64,000 nucleotides of DNA from Mytilisepta virgata (lineage: Eukaryota; Mollusca; Bivalvia; Mytilida; Mytilidae): positions 129,216,614 through 129,280,613 of the forward strand of contig CM051521.1 of NCBI GenBank assembly GCA_028015205.1, written 5' to 3'. Position numbers and translations under genes: made by a program. A model generated the notes under the pieces. The model was not told where the DNA came from and did not search any database. It saw nothing but the letters and a program-made list of their open reading frames with translations. Position 1 is the stretch's first letter. Each line of letters starts with the position of its first letter. Of the stretch, positions 1-12,587 are shown piece by piece.

Positions 1-2400
1 CCAGAAAATTCAGACTCCAGACATATAATAAAGATCGCCAATTAAGATATATGACTTCACATAGTGAGGACTGACCAAAGCTTACCAAGATGACCCATTC
101 GATTACATATTTATACCTGTACCCTGAACAAAATCATAGATCATCATTTTTATATTTTATTTACTTTATTAATCTAAATTATGTAATAAATACACGCAGG
201 AATATGTGATTAATGAGAAATTTTAGTAAAGCAGCGTGTGCTTCATGTAGAACGTATAACTCTTAGTGACCGTGGCCAATCAGTTATTCCTAAACATTTA
301 ATATTTTGGTCATGTTCAGTTAAGACCTACAGATGGTCTTCCTAACGAATTCACTTTAAAAAATGTTTGGAAAGATTCAGATAACTATACTGCATAATTA
401 CGTTTAAATGATATAAATAGGTTCTAATTTAAACCAGAGACCTGAATTAATATTATTTATTGATGAAATACTTCAAAAGAATTAGATCCCTAATCTGTGT
501 TTGAATTTTATATAAATCAATTAAAACACTACATGTATATATGTAAACCTTCGATAAAAAGCAAGCGTTAAAAATAACCAATGTCAGGAAATATGAGTGT
601 TCTGTAAACAAATTTTGTCTCTATAGCATTCAATTTAAATAAAACATAAATAAACATAAAAATTACTCACAAAATGTAGAAAATTCTCCAGAAATCTTTC
701 ACTCTATTTACTGCAATGAATAAAATCAACTAAAATCCAGAATTTTAATTTTCCACATAGGTATCACAGTTCTATCAACGAAAAAATCTGAAAAACCAAA
801 TAAGAATTATCATAATTTGGAATGTTGAAAAACAATATCCGATATGGAAATGAATTGATCCGTTGTAATCAAACAGATTATAACAGCACGGAACACATTG
901 CTGTATATAACATTCTTCTGTCGCTAAGTTTTTTAAGTCTCTAAGATACCGATAGTTAAACTTCATATACTTTCCTAAAATGTAGAGACGGATTTTATTT
1001 GTTTTGTTGATAGTTCTTTAACATAAACGTATCTTTTATTCCTAAAACACCAGAACATTATTGATTACTTTTCCAATCATAAATATTACTATGTGCTTGT
1101 CGATGGATTTCACGTCTTAATTTTATTTGGGTTGCAACTCCGGCACCCTATCCATTTACTATATCTCACAGAGGGTAAAAAGCTTGTATGTAAAATTTAC
1201 GATAAATATCTTATTAGTTATAAGACGTGAACTCTTTTTATAACAAAATGAAGACTTGTACTTTTGAATGCTTTACAATTACAAAATTAAATATATTATA
1301 TTATATATATTTCAGCCATTCAAATTGTTTACACAAAAGAATATTTACTCACCTATATTCCGTTTGTTTTATCACTGACTTCACAATTTAGCTGAAAGTA
1401 AAAAATAACGATGTTTGATTACAATCTACATTGGTCACAGAGCCAGATGTTTTTATCATACCATCTACCCTTAAGAGAAAACAAATCGTCATACACCCAA
1501 GAAACTATACATGCATGCATATTTAATGTAGTTTGTAATCTGTTTTTGCATAAAAAAAATATTTCGTTCGAATATAACTGACAGTATCAATTTAAAAGAG
1601 AAACCAGACAATGACCTTACCAGATAGCCTTAACACTATATGATCCACATATATAAAATCTTTCTACATTGGTTATAATGTTTACCTGTTCCACGCCTAG
1701 CAACGAGAAATAAATTAAATCAATATCACCTTCAATATTAACAGATTCCAACGCAATATCCATACCAACAGTTACTAAATAGGGAAGACAGTTCAATCTT
1801 TTTTGCAGCATTAATATTAACAGGGTTTAAGACAGTTGCAATGAAAGAAAAAAAGACATCATTTCCTATATGTCAGTAATTCAGTAGTTGTTTCAACTTC
1901 TTCAGGTTTATACCCTTGTTCGTACTTTATTTCTACTAATGTTATTACTACTGTCAACATAACTGCCCTCGTAACCCGACAACACAGATTGGAAGAAAAA
2001 AATACCCCTTTGAGAACTATACTGGGAGTTTGATGTCTTTAAAAGTGACATCATAGGAAGGGTCAACAATCTTATACTAATTAATAAACAAAACTACACT
2101 CTACCAGAAAATCTTGTGTTGATTATTATTTTCTTCAATGTTTGAACATAAACAATGTTGGTTTATCAGAAATATTTCCCCAGTAGTAATACAGTAACGT
2201 GTTGTTGGGATATTACCAAAAAGGACAAATAATTTATCATTGATAAACGTAATTGCTAGGATTAATGGCATCCATATACATTGTTGAAACATTCAAAGCC
2301 AATACTGATAAGCACAAATAAATAAAGATAAGGTCAAATCAGGGATAATGTAACCTAAATAATCATCAGATAGCATATTATCGGTTACAAGGACACATTT
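1..2400. other. AT-rich non-repetitive stretch with weak exon-like islands
   Basis: No long open frame and no recognisable protein is seen here. On the minus strand four short segments (86-123, 671-710, 1353-1391, 1621-1696) are each bounded by a pyrimidine-rich AG acceptor and a GTRAG donor. Their open phases do not chain into one reading frame, so they may be chance splice-like matches or non-coding exons. Nothing else stands out. Confidence 0.3.
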
Positions 2401-2403
2401 GGC

Positions 2404-2419
2404 GGGGGGGGGGGGGGGG
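2404..2419. repeat. poly-G tract
   Basis: An uninterrupted run of 16 G follows the bases GGC. It is a low-complexity mononucleotide tract in otherwise AT-rich DNA. Its length is likely to be unreliable in sequencing. Confidence 0.9.
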
Positions 2420-2420
2420 A

Positions 2421-3540
2421 TGTTTTTCTTTGTTAATTATCCGTTGACATTCAAATTTTAATATTTTAATGGAATGAAATTTAATTGTACTATTCTAAAT
2501 CGATGATTGGTCAGAACTGCATATTAACAATGACCCAAATGTTAGAGTTTAAGTTTGAAATCTACAACAATGACATAATTTAAAAGATGCCTGATTAATG
2601 TGTCGAATACCTCCAGCTCTAGTTTGGGTTTTAGAATTTAATACTTTGACTATCTGCGTTGATGAATTTCCCATCAAAGAATATAAATAACCCTATCTGA
2701 ACAGTAATTTCATTCAATCTGTGAAGGTACCCTAATTCAGTTTCAAAGTTTACTAATATGATTGTCACAGTAAAGTTAAATAAACGTTTACTTTTCAAAT
2801 GTATCTTTAGGTCAATGTTTTCTTAAAGATCCCAATACTGCTAATAAATTCCACAAGATCAAAACAAATTGATTTAAATTCAATTTCAGCTTTAACATCT
2901 AACAAAGTCAAATAGCTTCATGTTACGTAACTTAAACAAGCTTTTAATTAAAGATGCTGTTCAGAAATCTGGATTTATTTACGCCAGGATATAACTTGAT
3001 ATGCAATCTAACGATTAAAGATGCTGTGTATGAAAGAAGAATAATTGAAGGGAACTTCCCTGAAATCCTGGTCAGACTAATCACTATATAGCATGACAGT
3101 TAAAACAAAATCATCAATAATTAAGTGAAAGGTCCCTGAGATCCTCCTGATAGTACTATACTTATAAGTATTTAATAGTATTGTCGGGTGATAGTTCAAT
3201 TATTCCACGGCTTGTCTTTGTATTACTATCCGATCAATTACCAATCGATAATTGATATACATCTTTCTTTCATATAAAATGTGTTTTGGTTTGGCAAGAT
3301 ACTTTTTATAACCCAGACACAAGTCAATGAAGCATACATAAAGTCGGAGACGCTTACCGTTTTCATGAACCCGATTCCACTCTGTATGTCAGTAAGGTGA
3401 TTTTCAGAATTTTTACTTTTCTATTTTATTCATGAGTTACGGAACAATTATTCGACTTGATTATATTCAACCTAACTCTGACACCTTACAGCCAACTAGT
3501 ATGTATGATACCAAATTTGATGCATAAGGTGTGCATACGT
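2421..3540. other. unremarkable AT-rich stretch
   Basis: No gene is recognised. The 14-mer ATTAAAGATGCTGT occurs twice near 2948 and 3014. A 24-base minus-strand segment at 3358-3381 has splice-like borders (TACAG acceptor, GTAAGC donor), but nothing else supports it as an exon. Confidence 0.3.
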
Positions 3541-3549
3541 TATCGATCT

Positions 3550-3730
3550 ATCTCCAATCAGTTGTGCTCAAGTCCTAATACACTCAATACCAAAATCTTA
3601 TCCAAAAACGTTGAGGAGAGCTAATTTAAATGCTAAAGTTACCACAAGGAAAAATAATCAAAACCATCTATGGACAGGCTTATGCATTAGAGAGATATAA
3701 TCATTATGTATCACCGGAGTCAGATACTTG
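3550..3730 (+). repeat. diverged copy of dispersed repeat family A
   Basis: The segment contains AATCAGTTGTGCTCAAG followed by words seen in the best copy at 21.1 kb: a stretch close to AAATGCCAAAAATTACC, then AACCATCTATGGACAGG and AGAGAGATA. Order and orientation match the 21.1 kb copy, but divergence is high. Family A has no visible coding capacity, and its class is not certain. Confidence 0.55.
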
Positions 3731-3731
3731 T

Positions 3732-6450
3732 GAAAAAAAACAGAGACTACCAGTTTTATATTCTTTAATTAACCGACTTTTAATGAACTGAACAAATAAA
3801 TCTACCACAGTGTAATCTATTACACCACAAGCAGTATATTCGTTGGAATTCTCCGTATGGATGAAAATTTAATAGCCCATGTGTAATGAAGACCCACACA
3901 AAACTCTCTGTAAGTAAGCAGAATCTAATTGAAATATAACAAGGTTTTTATCTCGCACAACGTTTTTGGCAACTGTCGTTATCATAGATTTATAATAAAT
4001 AGATTTTACACCTCATTTGAATCCGTGGAAATTCATCATTGGACACATATCAAATAGATATATAAATATCTATCCTATTTACTTAACATTATTTCTATTT
4101 AACAGGTATTCTGTCAATTAAGAAATAAATGATGATTTTAGCATATTACTTTACATTCTGTAGAAAGATGCAGTCATAACAATATTTCTTTCTGGAGTCC
4201 TATTGTACATTATAATGGATTTCAAATTATTTCTCAGTTCTCTTCAAGATTTGCCAGGGTTTCATATTTGACTCTTAGCATGAATATGATATCAAATGTA
4301 ATGAATGTTAGAAAAAGTTAAAAGTTATTTTGATCTCGAGCACTGCTTAAGAGTTGTCAGTAAACGAAATGGTCATACACTACATCAAATTTATTTCGGT
4401 ATTTTGTGATACGTTTTATTAGAAAAAAATAATTCCGTAATATGAAATGACAATAATTACATGCGGCGAGTGCGTTCATAAATCATATATTGTCTTTAAT
4501 TTCATTCAAATGTTTGTTTCTTTTTAACTTGTTTCAAATCACCATTTGTCGTCTGTGTACGATATGGTGGATAATTATTTCGATGAAATCCCAACGTATA
4601 TTTGACCAAAGAATAATCATTGGAACTTTGCTTTTAATGCTGTAAGTCTAGGTACGAAATAGAGATGGTTAATCTCATACAAGAACAGACTGCCCAACAC
4701 GTGCGAGTAGTTTGTCTACGTGTTATTCACGACAATTGTATATTGTAACTGAAAGAATTCTTCAAAAAATGTAAAACATAATGAAATAATATCATACTTA
4801 TTACGGGTTTTAATAGCGCATTATGACGTACTAAATTTGTTGAAATAAATTATCGATGACTAATCATGTTAAAATTTGTTAAATGACAGGATTCAGGAAT
4901 TTTTATTTCTTAATTTCCAAAACTTCCTATGAGGAAACAAATTAAATACAACTTTATAATTTCTAGTCTGTTAACAGCCCCTTTTCCATTTAAGCTTCAA
5001 TTTAATTGATATCTGGAAAGGCTTAATAATACATTAAATGAATTAAACATAAGAGGAAACCAGAATGTAACATACCATCATGATTTATACTTAAACGTAC
5101 ATATACATTGAGATATAGCATGACATAGCCATTATACGTGAAACTGATGAAATTGCTGTAGCGTGCTTATTAGTACATACTCTGTGACAGATAAATATTA
5201 AATTCGACTCTGGATCTTACAGCCAATTACACGTATAATCAAAGTCTTATATCTTTCTGACACTTGTCTTCACACACTGCTATCAGTCTGCTACTGATTT
5301 AGGATCAATGTTATAAGATAATAATAGACATTAAGGTACAATGTGTTACTCGAACTTTCAAAACGGCTAGGAACTGTAGAACTTTAAACATACACAATAA
5401 GGCCAAAAAAGGAGGGGGAGAGTAGTAATACTTTCACAAACCAAATTAACATGAAATGTCAAAAAGTAGCAAATGAATACTATTTTCTACAAATTGATAT
5501 TAAACGTGACCCAAAAGGACTGACACACAACACAAAGAAATACATGCACAGTGGTAGGTATTGTCTCTTTTACGTAGTAAGCAGTGTAATGAAGTCCGCT
5601 TCATACGAGAACATCATGGTTAGTACAGATTTTCGAAATGACTCACAATTTTTACCCACTAATTGCTTCCTGGAAAACTACACTGCACAATTGAATAACT
5701 TGATATGCTGTTGTTTTTTTAATATAGGTTGTGTTATCTTGGAAATACTTTCTACTTCTTTACAAATTAAGAATTTTTCACTACGCAAAGTTCAAAATTT
5801 ATGTCTGCGTGTTCCGTTTTTCTTGAAAAGGCATCGTTGGATTACAGTTGTTCAATCGATAGTTGAATTTAGTGTGCGGTATCAAAATTATTTTTACAAA
5901 AATAGCTACCATTGTTATTGCTATGATTATGTTTACCTTTATTTATAACATGCTCACATTATTGATTCAGTTTTAATCATTTCAAAATTAAAATTGCACA
6001 GGTTAATCTTATATAGCAACCAATTGAAATATTTTTTTTAATAATTATTGGTGCTGAGATGGAGATGATTGATATCCAGATGTTAGAATGACATGATCTG
6101 CCCTAAAGACAAATGACAATCATATAAATAAATATTGACTAGGTTAAATGATAATGGTCACTGGAGAATTTCTCTCTAATACAGATCTTCCTGTGGGCAT
6201 TATAGTGAAATATCTTATTGTCAAATCATAACACAGATTATTCAAACAAATGCAATGTATTTTCAATGCATTTAAACGGTTATTAATTCCATTGGTTTTC
6301 GATTGTTTTAGAGACATTAGTTTTGTTTAGTATACGTCTGTATTATTACATGTAATTCGAAGAAATCATTTCTAAAAACAAAGCCATGACAATTATATAG
6401 AAATTATAACGTATCAGGAATAAAATTCATGTAAGTACATTGTATTAAAC
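3732..6450. other. AT-rich stretch, no recognised gene
   Basis: The only dispersed repeat I see is at 4332-4420, listed separately. An open frame of 165 codons lies at 5451-5948 (+). Its translation (rich in F, Y, C, N and I) shows no domain, signal peptide or repeat that I recognise, and upstream sequence does not suggest a promoter. I treat it as chance. Confidence 0.35.
4332..4420 (+). repeat. dispersed repeat, copy 1 (partner at 52.73 kb)
   Basis: About 89 bp beginning GATCTCGAGCACTGC aligns end to end with 52733-52820 in the same orientation, with roughly ten differences. Shared words include GAGTTGTCAGT, AACGAAATGG and ATTTTGTGATA. The two copies are 48 kb apart with no common flank, so this is an interspersed element, not a segmental duplication. 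Its class is unknown. Confidence 0.7.
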
Positions 6451-6451
6451 A

Positions 6452-6830
6452 AGAACAGAGAATGGAAACGGGGAATGTGTCAAAAGACAACAACCCGACC
6501 AAAAAGCAGAAAAAAGCTCAAGACTACCAATGGGTCTTCAACGCAGCGAGAAAATCCATCACCCGGAGGCGGACTTTAGCTGGCCCCTAAACAATAATGT
6601 ATACTAGTTCAGCAAAATGGACGGCACACTAAACTCCGAAACATAAAAATGAACAAAAATTAAAAAAACACACAAGAATAACAAAGGCTAGAGGTTCCTG
6701 ACTTGGGACAGGCGCAAAAATGCGGCGGTGTTAAACATGTTTTGTGAGATCTCAACCCTCCCTCTATACATCTAGCCAATGTAGAATAAATAAACACACA
6801 GCGATACACACAGTAAAACTCATTTCAAAA
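6452..6830 (-). mobile_element. retroelement 3' tail, solo copy (tail family C)
   Basis: Read on the minus strand, this repeats the 3' untranslated tail that follows the decayed reverse transcriptase at 44.9-45.6 kb. Matching stretches include GAGATCTCACAAAACATG, the words around AGTCAGGAACCTCTAG, GGGGCCAGCT, and the terminal CTCTTTGATC-like and CCCCGTTTCCATTCTC segments. The copy contains only about the last 380 bp and no coding sequence. This is the pattern expected from strong 5' truncation of a retroelement inserted on the minus strand. Confidence 0.8.
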
Positions 6831-6835
6831 TTGTT

Positions 6836-9040
6836 TTAGGGGTATACTGTTTTGTATTTTTTTCTATTTTGAATAATCCAGGACTTTTTATGCATTACAT
6901 ATGTTTATTACTATTCTAGGGGAGAGGGTTGTAGCTAGTTGTTAAATGATAACAACGTTTCCTGTACACATACTTTTTGTTCTCCAGTTGATTTGATAAT
7001 ATTTTCTAAAGATTTAAAATAAATGTTTACCATTTTGTTTATATTATCACCTGAATGTCTCTTCAGTTTTTGGCGTTATTTTTTTTATTTTTATTTTTAT
7101 TTTAGTTTTTAATTTTTTTTTTGGCTTTTCAATCCTTTAGTTTCAGTGAAACAGGATATGTCAAGTCATACACTTTTAAAAGGTGTGCCTTCAGGACTAA
7201 CAATAACTAGATCCGCAATGCAGTCACAGAAAAAAAGATCCGCCCATAGGCCATAGAAGGTGAAAACATATAGATATTTTGTTATCTCAGTCTGTTATTT
7301 CAGTCCTTATATATAGCGCCTCTGTACCTTACCGTTTGAAAAGGGTATGACGGATATGATTACGTCAGAATGAAAGAATTAGAATTTCTCTAGATTGAAG
7401 TTAACAACGAGAGTAGTAGTGTCACTACAAATATATTTACATATTATTATCATACATCCCTCATTATTTGAATAGCATTCGTAATAGGAAAGGCTTTTTA
7501 CATATCACTATATCTAAGATATCATTTTTACAATTGGAAATGTGTATATATACAGATGACCTTAAATTTTCTTATGTGGGTTCTCCATCGAAAACAAAAA
7601 AAATGAACATTTTAACAAAATGTTGTTTAACAACATAAAATACCAAGGAGCAATTCAAAAGACGCGATTAAAAGGGACATACACACCCTGGAAAACATAT
7701 GAAACTACAATTGACACACACACACACACACACATTACGGACAACACAAACTCCAATAAAAGGAGTGAAACGAGGTGCTTCGGAATGGTAGTCTGAATAG
7801 TTCCTGCTCCCTATTGTGTAATCCAACAAAGTCAATCTACTAGAAACAATGTCATTTATAATAAATAACGACTGAAAGATTTCCATACTATGACAACAAT
7901 CTGGTATATTTCCACTTAAAAAATAGAGGTTAATAATAGAAAATTTGAAATTTTTCTTTCTCATTCATAAATTATTCAAATCAAATCAAATCATTCTATG
8001 ATATCAAAGTTTGTTGTACTGAATATATACATTTGTATTTTAACGTTTAATAGTTTTTTATCAGCAGTTCTCAAACCCAAACGTTTCTTTATATATATAT
8101 ATAGCAGACCCGTATCTCCCAATTAAGTGTAATGGAAACAATTAACAAAAGCAATGTGAGAACGGCTTCACTTGGAGGATTGTATCCTACATATACAGAG
8201 AAGGCGTGAACGTGCTAACTTACTCTTCTGTAACATAGGACTACCATATTCGTCCCCATCCAAAAAGACAAACATCGTTTACCGAGAAATCCTCGCAAAA
8301 TGATGTCTATATAGGCCGTCATAAATTTAATTAAGTTAAACTACAGAGTCTCATAGAAGGGTTATAGTGACCATTTGAACAATTTAACAGGCAGTCAAAC
8401 GACAGTATGATCATAATCAGTTTTAAGAAAAATTGGTACAGATTTAAAAAAAAATTGTGGTAGAAAATAAAATTTTAATTCGTAAAATTTTGATAATTGC
8501 TGATAACCGCAAGGCAATCTTTCGTTTTCACATTTAAAAATACATTTTTTATTGATTATCGTAATGTGCTGTAAGATGAACGCCCTATTAACTGACACCT
8601 GAACCAATTAAATCAACCTAATTCATTCCAAACATTATTGAGCAAATGTTTATTAAATAAATGTAAAATTATTACTTAGAAGGGATTCACTTCCTGAAAA
8701 ATTAATTAAAATGTTTTAGTTTATTAAATCGACAGAAATAATATCTATCAAATATACATTCTATCATATCATCCATATCCTACAGGCAGTCAATTAAATA
8801 TTGATGATGACGTTAACATGCATTAACGTCTTTCGATTATACGTTTAATAGATCATTAATCATATCTGAATTATAAGTCATAGTAATATTGGCATCTATA
8901 CGTGTTTATTTAAAAAAAAAAAGTCAAACGGATGATATGATACAATATGGCTGGTTTATATTTTAACTCGAAATCTTTTGAAAGGAAAAATCTTGTCTTT
9001 TCCAATTTGATCTGTAACCTGATATTATTACTAAATAAGA
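6836..9040. other. AT-rich stretch with simple repeats
   Basis: T-rich low complexity lies at about 7080-7130, an (AC)n run near 7716-7731 and an (AT)n run near 8092-8102. A perfect 8-bp-stem palindrome GACGTTAA/TTAACGTC lies at 8809-8828. Around 8150-8290 the composition is less AT-rich and may be part of an unrecognised repeat. No gene is recognised. Confidence 0.35.
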
Positions 9041-9041
9041 T

Positions 9042-9178
9042 CCAGCTATGAAGCCCGCATCCAGGTGCGGGATTTTCTCAATACGTTGAAAACCAGTTGG
9101 TGGCCTTGGGCTGTTTTCTGCTCTTTGATCGGGTTCTTGTCTCTTTGACACAGTCCCCATTTCAATTCTCTATTCTAT
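9042..9178 (+). mobile_element. retroelement 3' tail, short solo copy (tail family C)
   Basis: About 137 bp matches the last part of the tail at 46.16-46.30 kb in the same orientation. Shared words include GGTGCGGGATTTTCTC, CTGTTTTCTGCTCTTTGATC, TGTCTCTTTGACA and the end TTCAATTCTCTATT. It is a strongly 5'-truncated copy with no coding content. Confidence 0.8.
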
Positions 9179-9794
9179 GTACCAATTTTTGTAGTTCAAG
9201 CAAGCGGTCATCTTATTGGTAATAATACTGTATTGGTTTTTATACAAAGTTTTTTACAGCAAAGTGTTAGGATAACAAGGGGGAGGTTTTGGTACACATT
9301 TTCTGTTATCCATTTAGTTGTTTTTCCGTATACATAATGCCAATCGTATTGTTCTCAGATGTTAGTCCATATAAGAGTGGTATAACAACAAAAACAGACA
9401 AACCTTTAAATCAGTAATCTTTGACCGAGTACATTGTTTGAAAAGGATGTAGAGAATGCGTCAACCAGAGAACATCGCATAGGGATGAACAACGGATTGG
9501 GGGCTTCGTGTGGTTTTCAAAATGGAAGAATAGCCAAAACCACAAAATGGCTCTGAAATCCTGGTGTCATATATTCAACACAATTTAACTATAGGATGAT
9601 AATATTAGTAAACATTTGTTTGTATGTGAAAGCATTCCTTTTAGTACTGTTTTATAAATCATACTTGAAACAATGATATCATTTCCTGCAATTTTAATAA
9701 TCTTAATTATTCATCAAGGGAAATCAAAAACATAATAAACTTTCAAATACCAATTTTCACGCACAAGATGTTAATTTCATTAAATTTCGACTCG

Positions 9795-9990
9795 AGATAG
9801 AAGACGGTGAAGGCCAAAACAATAACCCAAGATGGCAGTAGGGGTAAAACAAAAACAATCTGAGGACAGATCCATACAAGGATACTCCTTATTAGTATCA
9901 TTTATAACTAAATGTTTTAATATATCATTTTTAGACTGGTATTGAAATATAATACCAGCCACTAAGATCTGTATCCAAAATATGAACAAA
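9795..9990 (+). repeat. diverged copy of dispersed repeat family A
   Basis: The segment carries AAGGCCAAAACAATAACCCAA, then words close to AATCTGAGGACAGA, GGATACTCCTTA and ACTGGTATTGAAAT, in the order seen at 21.18-21.37 kb. It lacks the CATCAGTTGTGCTC head. It is therefore an internal fragment. Confidence 0.5.
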
Positions 9991-10130
9991 TTGAAAATGA
10001 ACAAATGATGGTTCTTTGTATTAATAGGGATATCTAAAATCTTGATAAAGTTTTGTTTTAGTTAGTGAAATAATATAATACCGTTAAAAGGTTCAGATTT
10101 GCAACTTCACTACACAAATTATTTAAATAC

Positions 10131-11066
10131 AATTCTTTGATACCAATTTTAATGCGCGAGATGTGCACATTTTGTCGATTTACGACTCATCAGTTGTGCT
10201 CAAGGCCTAAAATAATTGATATATTTTCTGAAATTTTCTATCGACAAACAGTTTGGACTTTGGACTTTCAATGGACTTGTTGTTGTACGTTTTCCATGAT
10301 AAATACTATATCTATTTATGATTTCTGGTAACTTTCGTTCAATTTTTAAACCAGTACTGCCATGGCCATTAATTGCACCTGATGCGTCAGTTATCATTAA
10401 TTAATTAAGGCAACAGGAATACTTGTATTTTGAAAAGATATATCGTGGATACGGAAATGCACACCTGATGTTTTATTTCCAATAATGATGACATGAAAAT
10501 TATTTTACAGCATATACTGCAGCGATATAATCATTGGTATTAATATTTTACAACGTAACCTTATCAGGTGAAACCAAGGTGTGTTACAGGTGTGATGGAC
10601 TGATCAATAATGATAAAACATTGATAGATATAACAATATTTCATGATAAAAACTTTATATATTTTATACCAGAAGGGGGAAATAAAGAATGTATAATAAA
10701 TTCGCCTTAATGTTTCAGCATTACATACTACCAATACTTTTCAAAAGGTAATCTTCAGTGCCAAAATTCACGAGTAGGAGATATTTTCCCTATATAAGCA
10801 CCAAGTCTGACTTAGTTTTATATTTCTGCCCATACCAGAACTTTAAGTTATATGGTTTTATGAATAGCTTTCAGTTGATTATTTTTATATTTACCATCAT
10901 GTCATAAAATCTAACCGTATTCCTAAACTTTCATATTTTGCATTTGCTCTTGAACTTTTTGGAATGTTATTTTGGTTTTCAACATTTTAGGCCTTGAGAA
11001 CAACTGATGAGTCTTAAATCGACGAAATGTGCACATCTTGTGCATCGAAATTGGTATCAAAGAATT
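10131..11066. mobile_element. inverted pair of family A termini bounding 936 bp
   Basis: The first 82 bp (10131-10212) and the last 82 bp (10985-11066) are inverted copies with about nine mismatches. Both begin AATTCTTTGATACCAATTT when read inward and contain GATGTGCACATTT and GACTCATCAGTTGT. The right arm continues inward as family A (10815-10985, minus), while the left arm passes into unrelated sequence. The structure is either one element with long terminal inverted repeats or two family A insertions facing each other. I see no coding sequence inside. Confidence 0.65.
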
Positions 11067-11460
11067 ATATTTATCATACTTTATCATATGATATCAAAAT
11101 CTGATGACTGAGTTTCTGACAACTACAATTTCAGCTGAACATATAGTGTCATGGTAACAATAGGATATTTTTTGGTAATATGTGTTTTCCAAAGTTTCGA
11201 TAACAGGCATACCTGATAAATAAAGTAAGTACAGTCAAGAAATGTATTGTATAGGCGAGAAATTTGGTATTTAATATTTATTGTTATCTACCTAACGCTT
11301 TCAGAGGTTTTTCTGATTTGTATTATATATATATACGGTTAAAATGTGCTAAAAATCCTTTGGATCTATATAGATGAAATAGAAGGTTATTTCCCTACCT
11401 ATAAATGTATTTCACAATATTCCCAAGAGAAATAGAGATTTGTTTATACTAACACGTATC

Positions 11461-11518
11461 AATACTTCACCACGCCTTATGTTTTTGTTAATACTTCACC
11501 ACGCCTTATGTTTTTGTT
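11461..11518. repeat. 29-bp direct duplication
   Basis: Two adjacent identical 29-bp units begin AATACTTCACCACGCC. The perfect identity points to a recent slippage or unequal exchange event. Confidence 0.95.
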
Positions 11519-12542
11519 AAAACCCCAATTGACATCAATATAGATATCAAAACTTTCAGAAGAGGCAATTTCAATGGCAACACGATGTATTTCAGCGAAA
11601 ACTGAAATACATTTTCTCAAATACCTCAAGATTATTGTAAAATACTTGCCAAATTCTTTCAAAATACAGCTATCGCTGTCAAGGCCATAAAGAACTTGTT
11701 ATGACCTGTAAGCACATAACTCGGGTTGACCTCTTTGTACTTTTTAGATTCTTTTCCAGGTTTTTTTATCACTGATATTTACAAGGAAATTATAAGGCCT
11801 ACATGTTTTTGGTACTTTTTGTATTCATACCTTGTCACATGGACAGATTGAAATTAACATTAAAAGAAATAGAAATACTTACAAGATCCCAAGCTCCTGT
11901 AATATCTATGGAAAAATCACTAAAGTCCAGGTAAGTTTTACCACAAGTCCGGACACAGTCTATCAGAATTCTCAACAGAGATTTTCAATTTTTATCCAAG
12001 TCACTGAAATACCAAATAAACACACTAAAAGATATCGAACCATTAATTTTATTTGGAAAGTTTTATTTGTAAACTATATCCTGTATTGATGTGAAGTGAT
12101 CCAAAGTTTGATTAAGATTACTACAGAACAGAAGCATTACACCTTGGGTAATATAACATTCCTGGATCGTTTAAAGTCTGATAAACTATGAACATGCAAA
12201 TAAGCAATATTTAGTGTTTATATTGGCGGTACAGAAAACACAGACTTGTCATTAATCTAAGATGGACTTACTTTCATGTGACAATAACTATATAAAATAT
12301 CAATTTATCCGGCCTGTGAAATCTTTATTTTTGAATATCTACCCTTGACTTAATAAAAAGTTGAATGAAAATGTTGATAAACACACATGTATCGAATCAG
12401 ATTTTACTATTAATTATCCTTAACTTCAAACGGTCTTATCTTAAATTGACAGAGGAAAAGATTTAAATAATTTAAGTTAAATTAAAAATAACAGAGGTTA
12501 CAGACATTTTATTATTATTATTATTTACTTTCTAAAATTTAC

Positions 12543-12587
12543 CTGCATCTGAATAAATTCTCCATTGATAACAAACATTAACGACTC
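12543..12587 (-). other. candidate short internal exon (splice-site evidence only)
   Basis: On the minus strand a 45-base segment is preceded by a pyrimidine-rich acceptor (TCATTTTATTTTCAG) and followed by CAG|GTAAAT. Two phases are open, reading ESLMFVINGEFIQMQ or VVNVCYQWRIYSDA. The second could continue across a 14-base segment at 11883-11896 (also framed by an ATTACAG acceptor and GTAAGT donor) to add GAWDL. No homology is recognised. In AT-rich DNA such pairs arise by chance, so this is a weak call. Confidence 0.2.

Noticed and set aside
1617..1811. Minus-strand frame of 64 codons with YLVTVGMDIALESV
   Set aside because: It briefly resembles a ligand-gated channel segment (VGMDIA), but the following residues do not match, and no acceptor or neighbouring exon supports it.
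5451..5948. Open frame of 165 codons on the + strand
   Set aside because: The translation has no motif, domain or repeat I recognise, the composition is that of the AT-rich background, and no splice or promoter context supports it. A frame of this length is expected by chance in 64 kb.
8150..8290. Minus-strand frame with a GTAAGT donor near 8215
   Set aside because: The segment looks more like part of a dispersed repeat than a host exon, and no partner exon was found.
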